Origin: Alterinioella nitratireducens
GTDB lineage: Bacteria; Pseudomonadota; Alphaproteobacteria; Rhodobacterales; Rhodobacteraceae
Direction: 5' to 3'
DNA length: 64,000 nucleotides
Assembly: GCF_013155465.1 (NCBI RefSeq)
Contig: NZ_JABJVX010000001.1
Coordinates: 248,001 to 312,000 of the forward strand
Part shown: positions 17,992-26,541 of the stretch, piece after piece
How positions within the stretch are numbered: the first letter of the stretch is position 1
Layout of the letters: every line of letters starts with the position of its first letter
Notes under the pieces: model-generated
What the model was told of the DNA's origin: nothing
Database searches by the model: none
The model's input: the letters and a program-made list of their open reading frames with translations, nothing else
Translations under genes and position numbers: made by a program

Positions 17992-18682
17992 AAGGGGGCA
18001 AGTGACGGGCGGCGTCCTTCCGGGCGAAGGGCTTCATGGCAGGGCCATGTCGGGCGAGGAAGGTGCGGACGGTGTCGGGGTCGCGCCTCGACAGCTCGCG
18101 CAGCCACCAGGCAACGGATTTCTGGATGAACCAGCTGGGATCGGTGGTGTAGTCGGCGGCCCAGGTGAGGATGCGGGTGCGGGCCGCTTCTTCGGCGGGC
18201 TTTGGGGTGCGCTGCCTGGTCCAGGGCAGGGTGAAGACAAGCGCGGCACGTCTGGTCCAGAGGTGGGAGGACACGGTCCAGGTCTCGACGGTGTCGAGCC
18301 GGGCGGGATCGGCGACAAGACGGCGCTGGCCCGCCATGGCGGTGGCATCGGCGATGGCCCAGGAATCGAGATCGGGCAGCCAGGATTGGATCAGGGCCCA
18401 GGCGCCATGGTCATCGGGGCGGATGCGGGCCTGCACCAATAGCTTGGCCGCCGTGATCCGGGCCTCGAAGATATCGGTCCGCCAGAGCGCGTCGGCGAAG
18501 GCGAGCCGATCCGGGAGGCTGAGGCTGCGGCGCAGGTCGGTGGCCAGGTCATTGCAGAGGGCGTTGGAGAGGCCCAGGTAGCGGCGCGGCACCTTGTGAT
18601 AGGCCGCCATCCGCGCCGCGCGGGCGGGGTTTGCCTGTGCCTCCAGCGCGGCGAGGGTTTCGGCGGGCGTCACGGCACGCAC
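17975..18682 (-). CDS. DNA alkylation repair (AlkD-like) protein
   Basis: 235 residues of all-helical HEAT-like repeats. The diagnostic block is FIQKSVAWWLRELSRRDP near residue 185, with LWTRRAALV and LDSWAIAD upstream, as in AlkD/AlkC-type glycosylases that excise alkylated bases. The last residues (HLPPSPSLF) and the TGA are encoded inside the dispersed repeat at 17901-17991, so the natural C terminus may have been replaced or extended by that element. Confidence 0.85.
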   Translation of the reverse strand: MRAVTPAETLAALEAQANPARAARMAAYHKVPRRYLGLSNALCNDLATDLRRSLSLPDRLAFADALWRTDIFEARITAAKLLVQARIRPDDHGAWALIQSWLPDLDSWAIADATAMAGQRRLVADPARLDTVETWTVSSHLWTRRAALVFTLPWTRQRTPKPAEEAARTRILTWAADYTTDPSWFIQKSVAWWLRELSRRDPDTVRTFLARHGPAMKPFARKDAARHLPPSPSLF

Positions 18683-18689
18683 CGGGCCA

Positions 18690-20507
18690 TTATTCCACCG
18701 TCACCGATTTCGCCAGGTTGCGCGGCTGGTCCACATCCGTGCCCTTGTGTACCGCGGTGTGATAGGCAATGAGCTGCGCCGGGATCGAATAGAGGATCGG
18801 GGCCAGGAACGGGTCCACATCGGGCAGGACCAGGCAGGCCTGCGCGTCGGCCCCCGCCAGCCCCGCGCCGGTCGCGTCGGTCACCAGCAGCACCTGGCCC
18901 TCGCGCGCCATGACCTCCTGCATGTTGGACACGGTCTTGTCGAAAAGCGTGTCGCTCGGCGCCATGACGATGACCGGCACGGTCTTGTCCACGAGCGCGA
19001 TGGGGCCGTGCTTCAATTCACCCGACGCATAACCTTCGGCATGGATATAGCTGATTTCCTTGAGTTTCAGCGCGCCTTCCAACGCCAGCGGGAACATTGC
19101 GCCACGGCCCAGGAACAGCACCGTCTGCGCCCGGCTGACCCCCCAGGTGACCTGGGCGATCTGATCCTCCAGCGCCAGCGCCTGGTTGACGAGGCCGGGC
19201 AGGTGGCGCAGCTTTTCCAGCAACTCGGCCTCGCGATCCGCCCCGATCCGGCCCTTCTGGCGCGCGGCCAGGATGGCGAGATGGGCCAGCACCGTCAGTT
19301 GGCAGGTAAAGGCCTTGGTCGAGGCGACGCCGATCTCGACGCCCGCTAGGATCGGCAGCGCCAGGTCGCTTTCCCGCGCGATCGAGCTTTCGGGGACATT
19401 GACCACCGACAAGATGCGCGCGGCGCGGCCTTCGGTGTAGCGCAGGGCTGCCAGCGTGTCCGCGGTTTCGCCCGACTGGCTGACGAAAAGCGCCGTGGTG
19501 CGGGCCGAGACGGGCGGCTCACGGTAGCGAAACTCGCTGGCGATATCGACATCGCAGGGCAGGCCCGCCAGTTGCTCGAACCAGTATTTCGCGGTCAGGC
19601 AGGCGAGGTTGGCGGTGCCGCAGGCGACCAGGATCAGGCGGTCGGTCTGGCTGAAATCCACGTCACCTTCCGGGATCACAACCTTGTTCTCGCGCGAATA
19701 ATGCGCAATGCAGTCGGCCAGAACCGTGGGCTGTTCAAAGACCTCCTTGGCCATGAAATGCTTGTGTCCGCCCTTGTCGACCTGCGCCGATTGCGCCGGG
19801 ATGCGGCGGATCTCGCGGGTCACGGCACGGTCGTGGTCGTCGAAGATCTCCGCGCCCGCGCGGGTGACGAAGGCGTAATCGCCCTCTTCCAGGTAGGTGA
19901 TGCGGTCGGTCATCGGGGCCAGCGCAATCGCGTCCGAGCCGACATACATCTCGCCCGCGCCATGCCCGATGGCCAGCGGCGAGCCCTTGCGCGCGGCCAC
20001 CAGCAGGTCGTCCTCGCCGTGAAACAGGAAGGTGAGCGCGAAGGCCCCCTCCAGGTGGCGCAGGGTTTCGCGGGCGGCCTCGCGCGGGGGCAACCCGTCT
20101 GCCAGCAGGCTTTCGCAGAGCAGCGCGACGGTTTCGGTATCGGTGTCGGTCTCGACCCCGATCCCCCTGGCGGTCAGGCGCTCGCGCAGCGCGCGGTAAT
20201 TCTCGATGATGCCGTTATGGACCACCGCGACACGCCCCGCCTGATGCGGATGCGCGTTGATGACCGAGGGCGCGCCATGCGTGGCCCACCTTGTGTGGCC
20301 GATGCCGGACTTGCCCGCCAACGGCTGATGCACCAGCAGATCGGAGAGGTTGACCAGCTTGCCGACCGCGCGGCGGCGGTCCAGAACCCCGTCATTCACC
20401 GTGGCGATGCCCGCGCTGTCATAGCCGCGATATTCCAGCCGTTTCAGGGCCTCGACCAGAAGGGGGGCGACCTCATGCGCGCCCAATACGCCGACAATGC
20501 CGCACAT
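18690..20507 (-). CDS. glmS: Glutamine-fructose-6-phosphate aminotransferase (isomerizing)
   Basis: 605 residues; makes glucosamine-6-phosphate from fructose-6-phosphate and glutamine. Cys2 of MCGIVGVLG is the glutaminase nucleophile, followed by HTRWATHGAPS and the two SIS sugar-isomerase domains (SQSGETADTLAAL; ASGELKHGPIALV), ending in NLAKSVTVE, the conserved C-terminal catalytic tail. It starts two bases after the glmU stop, so glmU-glmS form an operon for UDP-GlcNAc synthesis. No glmS-type ribozyme is seen. Confidence 0.98.
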   Translation of the reverse strand: MCGIVGVLGAHEVAPLLVEALKRLEYRGYDSAGIATVNDGVLDRRRAVGKLVNLSDLLVHQPLAGKSGIGHTRWATHGAPSVINAHPHQAGRVAVVHNGIIENYRALRERLTARGIGVETDTDTETVALLCESLLADGLPPREAARETLRHLEGAFALTFLFHGEDDLLVAARKGSPLAIGHGAGEMYVGSDAIALAPMTDRITYLEEGDYAFVTRAGAEIFDDHDRAVTREIRRIPAQSAQVDKGGHKHFMAKEVFEQPTVLADCIAHYSRENKVVIPEGDVDFSQTDRLILVACGTANLACLTAKYWFEQLAGLPCDVDIASEFRYREPPVSARTTALFVSQSGETADTLAALRYTEGRAARILSVVNVPESSIARESDLALPILAGVEIGVASTKAFTCQLTVLAHLAILAARQKGRIGADREAELLEKLRHLPGLVNQALALEDQIAQVTWGVSRAQTVLFLGRGAMFPLALEGALKLKEISYIHAEGYASGELKHGPIALVDKTVPVIVMAPSDTLFDKTVSNMQEVMAREGQVLLVTDATGAGLAGADAQACLVLPDVDPFLAPILYSIPAQLIAYHTAVHKGTDVDQPRNLAKSVTVE

Positions 20508-20509
20508 GG

Positions 20510-21874
20510 TCAGTGGCCTTTTTGCTTGGATTTGAGGGCGCGCAGGCGGGACATCATCCGCGCGCCGAGCCCGTCCTTGTTCTCCTGCCTCGCGCGCCCG
20601 ATGGCGAGGTCGCCGGGGGGCACATCGCGCGTGATCACCGACCCCGACCCGGTCATGGCCCCGTCGCCGAGCGTCACGGGGGCCACCAGCATGGTGTTGG
20701 AGCCGACGAAGACATCCGCACCCACATCCGTGCGGTGCTTGAACACGCCGTCATAATTGCAGGTGATGGTGCCCGCGCCGATATTGCTGCGCGCGCCGAT
20801 GCTGGCATCGCCGATATAGGACAGGTGGTTGACCTTCGCGCCTTCGCCGATTTCCGCGGCCTTCACCTCGACGAAATTGCCGATCCGTGCGCCATTGCCC
20901 AATTCCGCGCCGGGGCGCAGGCGGGCATAGGGGCCGACAATGGCGCCCGCGCCGACATGGGCCCCCTCAAGGTGGCTGAAGGCGCGGATGGTGGCGGCGT
21001 TTTCCACCGTGACGCCGGGGCCGAAGACCACGTTGGGTTCGATCACGGTGTCGCCGCCGATCCAGGTGTCGAGGGCAAAGAACACGGTTTCGGGCGCGGT
21101 CATGGTGACGCCGTTGTCAAACATCTCGGCGCGGCGTCTGGTCTGGAACAGCCGTTCTGCCTCGGCCAGTTCCGCGCGGGTGTTGATGCCGAGCGTCTCG
21201 GCCTCGTCGCAGGTGACGGCGGTGGCGGTCAGGCCCTTCGCGGCGGCAATCGCGGGCACATCGGTCAGGTAGTATTCGCCCGAGGCATTGTCATTGCCGA
21301 CCACGGAAAGCAGCTCCATCAGCGTGGTGGCATCGGCGCAGAGCAGGCCGGAATTGCACAGCCGGATGGCCAATTCCTCGGGCGTGGCATCCTTGGCCTC
21401 GACGATCCCGGTGAGGCGCTCACCCTCCATGATCAGCCGCCCGTAACGGCCGGGATCGGCGGCCTCGAACCCGAGCATCACGATGTCATGGGTGGCGCGG
21501 GCGGCGCGCAGGTTCTCCAGCGTGTCCTCGGAAATGAAGGGCGTGTCGCCGTAAAGCACGATGACATCGCCCTCGAACCCCTCCAGTGCGTCCTTGGCCT
21601 GCAAGACCGCGTGGCCCGTGCCAAGCTGCTCGGCCTGGCGGGCACAGATCGCGGCGGGCTCGATCTCGGTGACGGCGCTTTCCACCGCCTCGGCCCCGTG
21701 TCCCGTGACGACGACGATGCGCGAGGGCGCCTGCGTCAGGCCCGCCGCGATGGCATGGGCCACCAGCGGAACGCCGCCCAGTGGGTGCAGCACCTTGGGA
21801 AGATCCGAGTTCATCCGGCTGCCCTGTCCCGCCGCCAGAATGACCAGCGCGCATCGGCCTGAGTTGTCCTGCAT
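20510..21874 (-). CDS. glmU: Bifunctional GlmU: GlcN-1-P acetyltransferase / GlcNAc-1-P uridyltransferase
   Basis: 454 residues. The N-terminal uridyltransferase has the nucleotide loop LAAGQGSRM (13-21) and KVLHPLGG; the C-terminal half is a left-handed beta-helix of hexapeptide repeats with HLSYIGDASIG and GTITCNYDG. The start MQDNSGRCALVILAAG is preferred over an upstream in-frame start at 21946, because the shorter form matches family length and a promoter fits just ahead. It works with glmS to make UDP-GlcNAc for peptidoglycan and LPS. Confidence 0.97.
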   Translation of the reverse strand: MQDNSGRCALVILAAGQGSRMNSDLPKVLHPLGGVPLVAHAIAAGLTQAPSRIVVVTGHGAEAVESAVTEIEPAAICARQAEQLGTGHAVLQAKDALEGFEGDVIVLYGDTPFISEDTLENLRAARATHDIVMLGFEAADPGRYGRLIMEGERLTGIVEAKDATPEELAIRLCNSGLLCADATTLMELLSVVGNDNASGEYYLTDVPAIAAAKGLTATAVTCDEAETLGINTRAELAEAERLFQTRRRAEMFDNGVTMTAPETVFFALDTWIGGDTVIEPNVVFGPGVTVENAATIRAFSHLEGAHVGAGAIVGPYARLRPGAELGNGARIGNFVEVKAAEIGEGAKVNHLSYIGDASIGARSNIGAGTITCNYDGVFKHRTDVGADVFVGSNTMLVAPVTLGDGAMTGSGSVITRDVPPGDLAIGRARQENKDGLGARMMSRLRALKSKQKGH

Positions 21875-21902
21875 TGCACCTGCTTTCGTTTTCTGTCTTT
21901 GC

Positions 21903-21933
21903 GTATTATCCAACCGGGCGTGCCTTGCAAGGC
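21903..21933 (-). promoter_or_regulatory. Candidate glmU-glmS promoter with a 12-bp palindrome
   Basis: On the minus strand CTTGCA (complement of 21926-21931) and TAATAC (complement of 21903-21908) are 17 bases apart, giving a leader of roughly 22 bases to the glmU ATG. The -35 region is embedded in the perfect palindrome GCCTTGCAAGGC (21922-21933), a possible regulator site in this divergent region with gph. Confidence 0.45.
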
Positions 21934-22009
21934 GAGGCAGGGTCAAATTGCCTTACGGTTCGTTTCAACAGGCGGGCGGATTTCCGCCATGACGACGGGG
22001 GATGCGCCC

Positions 22010-22675
22010 ATGCGCACGGTGATTTTCGATCTCGACGGCACGCTGGCCGATACCAGCGCCGACCTGCTGCTGGCGGGCAACGCCGCGATGGAGGCGATGG
22101 GCCACGCGCCGCAACTGGTGCTGGACCGCGACGCCGCGACGGCGCTGCATGGCGGCAAGGCGATGCTGCGCCTCAGCCTGGAGCGGATGGGTCATGACGA
22201 CCTGGAGGCCGAGATCGAGCGCGGCTATCCGCTGCTCCTGGAGGCCTATGGCAACGCGCTGGACGTGCATACCGTCCTCTATCCCGGCGTGACCGAGGCG
22301 CTGGAGGAGCTGCTGGAAGAGGGTTTCGCCATCGGCATCTGCACCAACAAGCCCGAGGCGCTGGCCGAACGGCTGATGAGCGCGCTTGGCGTGCGGGGCC
22401 TCTTCGGCTCGCTGATCGGGGCCGATACCCTGCCCACCCGCAAGCCCGATATCGCGCCCTACCGCGCGGCGGTCGAGGGGGCGGGGGGCGTGATGGCGCG
22501 ATCCCTCCTGGTGGGCGACACCGTGACCGACCGTGAAACCGCGCGCGCCGCCGGGGTGCCCTCGGTCCTGGTCAGTTTCGGGCCCCTCGGGATGGGCGTG
22601 GCCGAGCTTGCGCCCGAGGCGCTCTTGCATCGCTACGCGGAAATGCCGGGGCTGGCGCGCGAGTTGCTGGCCTGA
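22010..22675 (+). CDS. gph: HAD family phosphatase, phosphoglycolate phosphatase-like
   Basis: 221 residues. HAD motif I is VIFDLDGTLADT (nucleophile Asp7, acid Asp9), motif II lies in GICTNKPE, and motifs III/IV are RKPDIAPY and LLVGDTVTDRETA. Cap helices follow motif I, as in Gph, which dephosphorylates 2-phosphoglycolate. The ATG at 22010 has GGGGGA 7 bases upstream; earlier in-frame starts (21899, 21989) give non-conserved extensions. Substrate assignment is by family resemblance. Confidence 0.88.
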   Translation: MRTVIFDLDGTLADTSADLLLAGNAAMEAMGHAPQLVLDRDAATALHGGKAMLRLSLERMGHDDLEAEIERGYPLLLEAYGNALDVHTVLYPGVTEALEELLEEGFAIGICTNKPEALAERLMSALGVRGLFGSLIGADTLPTRKPDIAPYRAAVEGAGGVMARSLLVGDTVTDRETARAAGVPSVLVSFGPLGMGVAELAPEALLHRYAEMPGLARELLA

Positions 22676-22704
22676 CGGGGGCCATTGACGGCAGCCACGC
22701 CCGC

Positions 22705-22746
22705 CCCCAAGACTGCGCCCATGAACCCCAAGACTTCGCCCATGAA
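22705..22746 (+). repeat. 21-bp tandem duplication carrying two start codons
   Basis: CCCCAAGACTGCGCCCATGA followed by A (22705-22725) is repeated directly at 22726-22746 with one change (G to T at the eleventh base). Each copy contains an in-frame ATG (22721 and 22742) for the aminotransferase gene, so the duplication adds Asn-Pro-Lys-Thr-Ser-Pro-Met to the possible N terminus. Confidence 0.9.
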
Positions 22747-23932
22747 ACAGAGCTTCACCGGCAATTTCACCCAACAGGAGCCGATCCCCGAGGCAGGGAT
22801 AGAGGCCGCGCTGCGCGTCATGCGCGCGGGCAGGCTGCATCGCTACAACGTGGCCGTGGGCGAGGTGGGCGAAACCGCGCTTCTGGAACAGGAGTTTGCC
22901 GCCTTCACCGGGGCGGCTTACGCGCTGGCCGTGGCCTCGGGCGGCTATGCCATCGGCTGCGCCCTGCGCGCGATGGGGGTGGGGCCGGGCGACCCGGTCC
23001 TGACCAATGCCTTCACGCTGGCCCCGGTGCCCGGCGCGATTGCCGCCGTTTCGGCGCGTCCGGTCTTTGTCGAGGTGACCGAGAGCCTGACCATCGACCT
23101 CGATCACCTGGCACAGCGGATTTCCGAGACCGGGGCCAAGGTGCTGCTGCTCTCGCATATGCGCGGCCATATCTGTGACATGGGAAAACTCATGGCGATC
23201 TGCGATGCGGGCGGCGTGTCCGTGATCGAGGATTGCGCGCACACGATGGGCGGCACCTGGAAGGGCGTGCCCTCGGGCCGTCACGGTCGGGTGGCGGCCT
23301 ATTCGACGCAGACCTACAAGCACATAAACTCGGGCGAGGGCGGTCTTCTGACTTCGGACGACCCCGACCTGATGGCGCGCGCGGTGATCCTGTCGGGCAG
23401 TTACATGCTCTTTGAGCGTCACCGCGCAGCACCCCCGCGCGAGGCCTTCGAGAAGGTGAAATACGTCACGCCGAACGTGTCGGGCCGGATGGACAACCTG
23501 CGTGCCGCGATCCTGCGCCCGCAACTGGCCGATCTTCCGGCGCAGGTGGCGCGCTGGAACGCGCTCTACCGCACGGTCGAGGAGGGCTTGCGCAACACGC
23601 CCGGCCTGAAAGTGATCGAACGACCCGCCGAGGAGGGCATCGTCGGCTCCTCGATTCAGTTCCTGCTGCCGGAATTTGGCGCCGACCGGATTGCGCAGGT
23701 GCAATCCGGATGTGCCGCGCGCGGGGTTGAATTGAAATGGTTCGGCGGGGCCGAGCCGGTGGGCTTTACCTCGCGCTACGAAAGCTGGCGTTATGCGGAG
23801 ACGCAGAGCCTGCCGCAGACCGACCGCATCCTCGCGGGGCTTATGGATATGCGCCTGCCGCTGACCTTCAGCCTCGACGACGCGTGCCTGATCGCCGGGA
23901 TCATCGCCGACGAGGTGCGGGGGGCGCAATGA
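22742..23932 (+). CDS. DegT/DnrJ/EryC1/StrS family PLP aminotransferase
   Basis: 396 residues from the ATG at 22742. Family features are the aspartate of EDCAHTMGG (Asp164) against the pyridine nitrogen and the PLP lysine in STQTYKHINSGEGG (Lys193). DegT enzymes normally aminate keto-sugars, but the few neighbours here give no sugar pathway. The start is ambiguous: ATGs at 22721 and 22742 lie in a tandem duplication, a TTG at 22685 is also in frame, and none has a strong ribosome binding site. It ends in ATGA shared with the next aminotransferase. Confidence 0.85.
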   Translation: MKQSFTGNFTQQEPIPEAGIEAALRVMRAGRLHRYNVAVGEVGETALLEQEFAAFTGAAYALAVASGGYAIGCALRAMGVGPGDPVLTNAFTLAPVPGAIAAVSARPVFVEVTESLTIDLDHLAQRISETGAKVLLLSHMRGHICDMGKLMAICDAGGVSVIEDCAHTMGGTWKGVPSGRHGRVAAYSTQTYKHINSGEGGLLTSDDPDLMARAVILSGSYMLFERHRAAPPREAFEKVKYVTPNVSGRMDNLRAAILRPQLADLPAQVARWNALYRTVEEGLRNTPGLKVIERPAEEGIVGSSIQFLLPEFGADRIAQVQSGCAARGVELKWFGGAEPVGFTSRYESWRYAETQSLPQTDRILAGLMDMRLPLTFSLDDACLIAGIIADEVRGAQ

Positions 23933-24831
23933 CCGATTGGTCGAAAGGTGCCGCCTGGATGGCAGGCGAGGTGATCCCGATTGGCGAGGCGCGGATCGGC
24001 GTGACCGATTGGGGGCTGACCCATTCCGACATCACCTATGACGTGGTCCCGGTGATCGACGGCGCGTTCTTCCGGCTGCCGGACTACCTCGACCGGTTCG
24101 AGGCATCGCTGGCCACGGGGCGGTTTGATATCGGCATGGACGGGCAGGCGATGACGGCAGCGCTGGCGGCAATGGTGGCCCGCTCCGGCCTGCGCCATGC
24201 CTATTGCGCCATGGTGGCCGCGCGCGGCACGCCGATCATCCCCGGCAGCCGCGACCCGCGCGGCTGCACCAATCATTTCTACGCCTGGGTCGTGCCCTAT
24301 ATCCATGTGATCAAGCCCGAGGTTCTGGCACAGGGGGCAAGGGTCTGGATCGCGAAGGACACGCATCGGATTCCACCCGACAGCGTCAATCCACATGTGA
24401 AGAACTACCATTGGGGCGACTTCACCGCCGGGCTGTTCGAGGCCAAGGACGCGGGGTTCGAGACCGTCATCCTGACCGATCACGACGGAAACGTGACCGA
24501 AGGACCGGGCTTCAACGTCTTTGCCGTGACGGGCGGGCGCGTCGTCACGCCCGAACGCGGCGTGTTGCAGGGCATCACCCGCCGGACCGTGCTGGAAATG
24601 TGCGCCGAACTGGGTGTCGCAACCGAAATACGGGCCGTGCCCCTGGCCGAATTCATGGCGGCCGACGAGGTGTTCTTATCCTCCTCGGGCGGCGGCGTGA
24701 TGCCGATTGCGCAGGTCGATGACCGGCTCTTTGGCAATGGCGGGGCAGGGCCGCTTGGTCTGCGCCTGTCCGAGCTCTACCAGGATTGGACGCGGCGGGC
24801 CGCGCACCGCACGGCGATCCCGTATCGCTGA
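23929..24831 (+). CDS. Class IV PLP aminotransferase (BCAT/D-amino acid transaminase/ADC lyase fold)
   Basis: 300 residues. The PLP lysine is Lys158 in NPHVKNYHWGDF, and the cofactor-contacting segments DGNVTEGPGFNVF and GITRRTVLEM are typical of fold type IV. The early ARIGVTDWGLTHSD block resembles the BCAT group, but specificity for branched-chain, D-amino acid or aminodeoxychorismate cannot be decided. The ATG overlaps the stop of the DegT gene, so the two transaminases are made together. Confidence 0.88.
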   Translation: MTDWSKGAAWMAGEVIPIGEARIGVTDWGLTHSDITYDVVPVIDGAFFRLPDYLDRFEASLATGRFDIGMDGQAMTAALAAMVARSGLRHAYCAMVAARGTPIIPGSRDPRGCTNHFYAWVVPYIHVIKPEVLAQGARVWIAKDTHRIPPDSVNPHVKNYHWGDFTAGLFEAKDAGFETVILTDHDGNVTEGPGFNVFAVTGGRVVTPERGVLQGITRRTVLEMCAELGVATEIRAVPLAEFMAADEVFLSSSGGGVMPIAQVDDRLFGNGGAGPLGLRLSELYQDWTRRAAHRTAIPYR

Positions 24832-24863
24832 CCCCCATCATTGCAGGCCGGCACAGGATTGTT

Positions 24864-24910
24864 TTGACTCGCAGGACGCGACTTGCTAATAACTGAACAA
24901 GCGTTCAATT
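24864..24910 (+). promoter_or_regulatory. Promoter and dyad operator of the leucine-degradation cluster
   Basis: TTGACT (24864-24869), a 17-base spacer and TAATAA (24887-24892) form a near-consensus promoter. AACTGAAC-AAGC-GTTCAATT (24891-24910) is a 20-bp inverted repeat with one mismatch, covering the expected start point near 24899. This is a natural repressor site of TetR-type geometry; LiuR- or LiuQ-like control is inferred and no regulator gene is present in the window. The ivd ribosome binding site AAGGGGAGG follows. Confidence 0.65.
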
Positions 24911-24927
24911 AAGGGGAGGCCAGCGCG

Positions 24928-26091
24928 ATGTTCGCTGCAACCATGCAATTCGACCTCGGCGAAGACGTCAACGCGATGCGCGAGATGGTGCATCGTTGGG
25001 CGCAGGACCGCGTCCGCCCGATGGCCGAGGAAATCGACCGCAAGAACCTGTTCCCGCCCGAGCTGTGGCAGGAGATGGGGGAGCTTGGCCTTCTGGGCGT
25101 CACCGTGCCGGAGGAATATGGCGGCGCGGGCATGTCCTACCTGGCCCATGTCATCGCGGTCGAGGAAATCGCGCGGGCCTCGGCCTCGGTCTCGCTCAGC
25201 TACGGCGCGCATTCCAACCTTTGCGTCAACCAGATCAAACTGAACGGCACGGACGAACAGCGGGCGAAATACCTGCCGCGCCTGATCTCGGGTGAGCATG
25301 TCGGCGCGCTGGCCATGTCCGAGGCCGGGGCGGGCTCCGACGTCGTCTCGATGAAACTGCGCGCCGAGAAGCGCAATGACCGCTTCATCCTGAACGGCAC
25401 CAAATACTGGATCACCAATGGCTGCGATGCCGACACGCTGGTGGTCTATGCCAAGACCGACCCGGAGGCCGGATCAAAGGGCATCACCGCCTTTCTGATA
25501 GAAAAAGAGATGGTCGGCTTTTCGACCTCCGAGCATTTCGACAAGCTCGGGATGCGGGGCTCGAACACCGCCGAGTTGATCTTCGAAGATGTCGAGGTGC
25601 CGTTCGAGAACATCCTGGGCGAGGAGGGCAAGGGCGTGCGCGTCCTCATGTCCGGCCTCGACTATGAGCGCGTCGTGCTGGCGGGCATCGGCACCGGCAT
25701 CATGGCGGCCTGCCTGGACGAGATCATGCCCTACATGGTCGAGCGCAAGCAATTCGGCCAGTCGATCGGGAACTTCCAGCTGATGCAGGGCAAGATCGCC
25801 GACATGTACACGGCGATGAACTCGGCCCGCGCCTATGTCTACGAGGTCGCCAAGGCCTGCGACCGGGGCGATGTGACCCGCCAGGACGCGGCCGCCTGTT
25901 GCCTCTATGCCTCGGAACAGGCCATGGTGCAGGCACATCAGGCGGTGCAGGCGATGGGGGGGGCAGGGTTCCTCTCCGACAGCCCGGTTGCCCGCATCTT
26001 CCGCGATGCCAAGCTGATGGAGATCGGCGCCGGGACGAGCGAGATTCGCCGGATGCTTGTCGGGCGCGAGATGATGGGGGCGATGCGCTGA
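24928..26091 (+). CDS. ivd: Isovaleryl-CoA dehydrogenase
   Basis: 387 residues; an FAD acyl-CoA dehydrogenase that oxidises isovaleryl-CoA to 3-methylcrotonyl-CoA. Signatures are SEAGAGSDVVSMKL, NGTKYWITNG, the Gln-rich RKQFGQSIGNFQLMQGKIADM and the C-terminal IGAGTSEIRRMLVGREM typical of IVD. The following genes (liuB, liuD, liuE, liuC) complete leucine breakdown, which makes the isovaleryl-CoA assignment firm. AAGGGGAGG lies 8 bases before the ATG. Confidence 0.95.
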   Translation: MFAATMQFDLGEDVNAMREMVHRWAQDRVRPMAEEIDRKNLFPPELWQEMGELGLLGVTVPEEYGGAGMSYLAHVIAVEEIARASASVSLSYGAHSNLCVNQIKLNGTDEQRAKYLPRLISGEHVGALAMSEAGAGSDVVSMKLRAEKRNDRFILNGTKYWITNGCDADTLVVYAKTDPEAGSKGITAFLIEKEMVGFSTSEHFDKLGMRGSNTAELIFEDVEVPFENILGEEGKGVRVLMSGLDYERVVLAGIGTGIMAACLDEIMPYMVERKQFGQSIGNFQLMQGKIADMYTAMNSARAYVYEVAKACDRGDVTRQDAAACCLYASEQAMVQAHQAVQAMGGAGFLSDSPVARIFRDAKLMEIGAGTSEIRRMLVGREMMGAMR

Positions 26092-26118
26092 GCGGGTCAG
26101 CGACAGGAAAGGTCGATC

Positions 26119-26517
26119 ATGGGAAGCCTCGTTGAGATGGAAGCGGAGGGCGGTGTGCTGTATGGCCAACTCGGTTGGCTCGTGTCTCTTCTGGAATGGG
26201 CGGCGGCGGGTATCGACATTGCCGCCATCCTCCTGATCCTGATCGGCGGCGTCCGCTTCATCCTGGGCGTCGGCAAGGCTGAGATCATCCTGCGCGGCGT
26301 CGACCGGGTGCGCGAAACCAACCGCGAACGGGTGGAACTGGGGCGCTATATCCTTGCCTCGCTGGAGCTCTTCATCGTGTCGGATATCATCCACACGGCG
26401 CTGAGCCTCGCCTTCGCCGACCTGCTGTTCCTGGGCCTTCTGGTCGTGATCCGGTCGGTGATCTCGTATTTTCTGGATCGCGAACTTGATCAGCTGCGCA
26501 AGGAACTGGGCGAATGA
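26119..26517 (+). CDS. DUF1622 family small membrane protein
   Basis: 132 residues with an N-terminal helix (about 22-48, AAAGIDIAAILLILIGGVRFI), a charged loop RETNRERVELGRYI and two more hydrophobic stretches around 77-112. This matches DUF1622, a widespread inner-membrane family of unknown function. It lies 27 bases after ivd and 24 before the flavodoxin-type gene, so it is probably co-transcribed. A role in isovalerate metabolism is not evident. Confidence 0.82.
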   Translation: MGSLVEMEAEGGVLYGQLGWLVSLLEWAAAGIDIAAILLILIGGVRFILGVGKAEIILRGVDRVRETNRERVELGRYILASLELFIVSDIIHTALSLAFADLLFLGLLVVIRSVISYFLDRELDQLRKELGE

Positions 26518-26541
26518 CCATGACCCGAGGGAGGATCTGAC

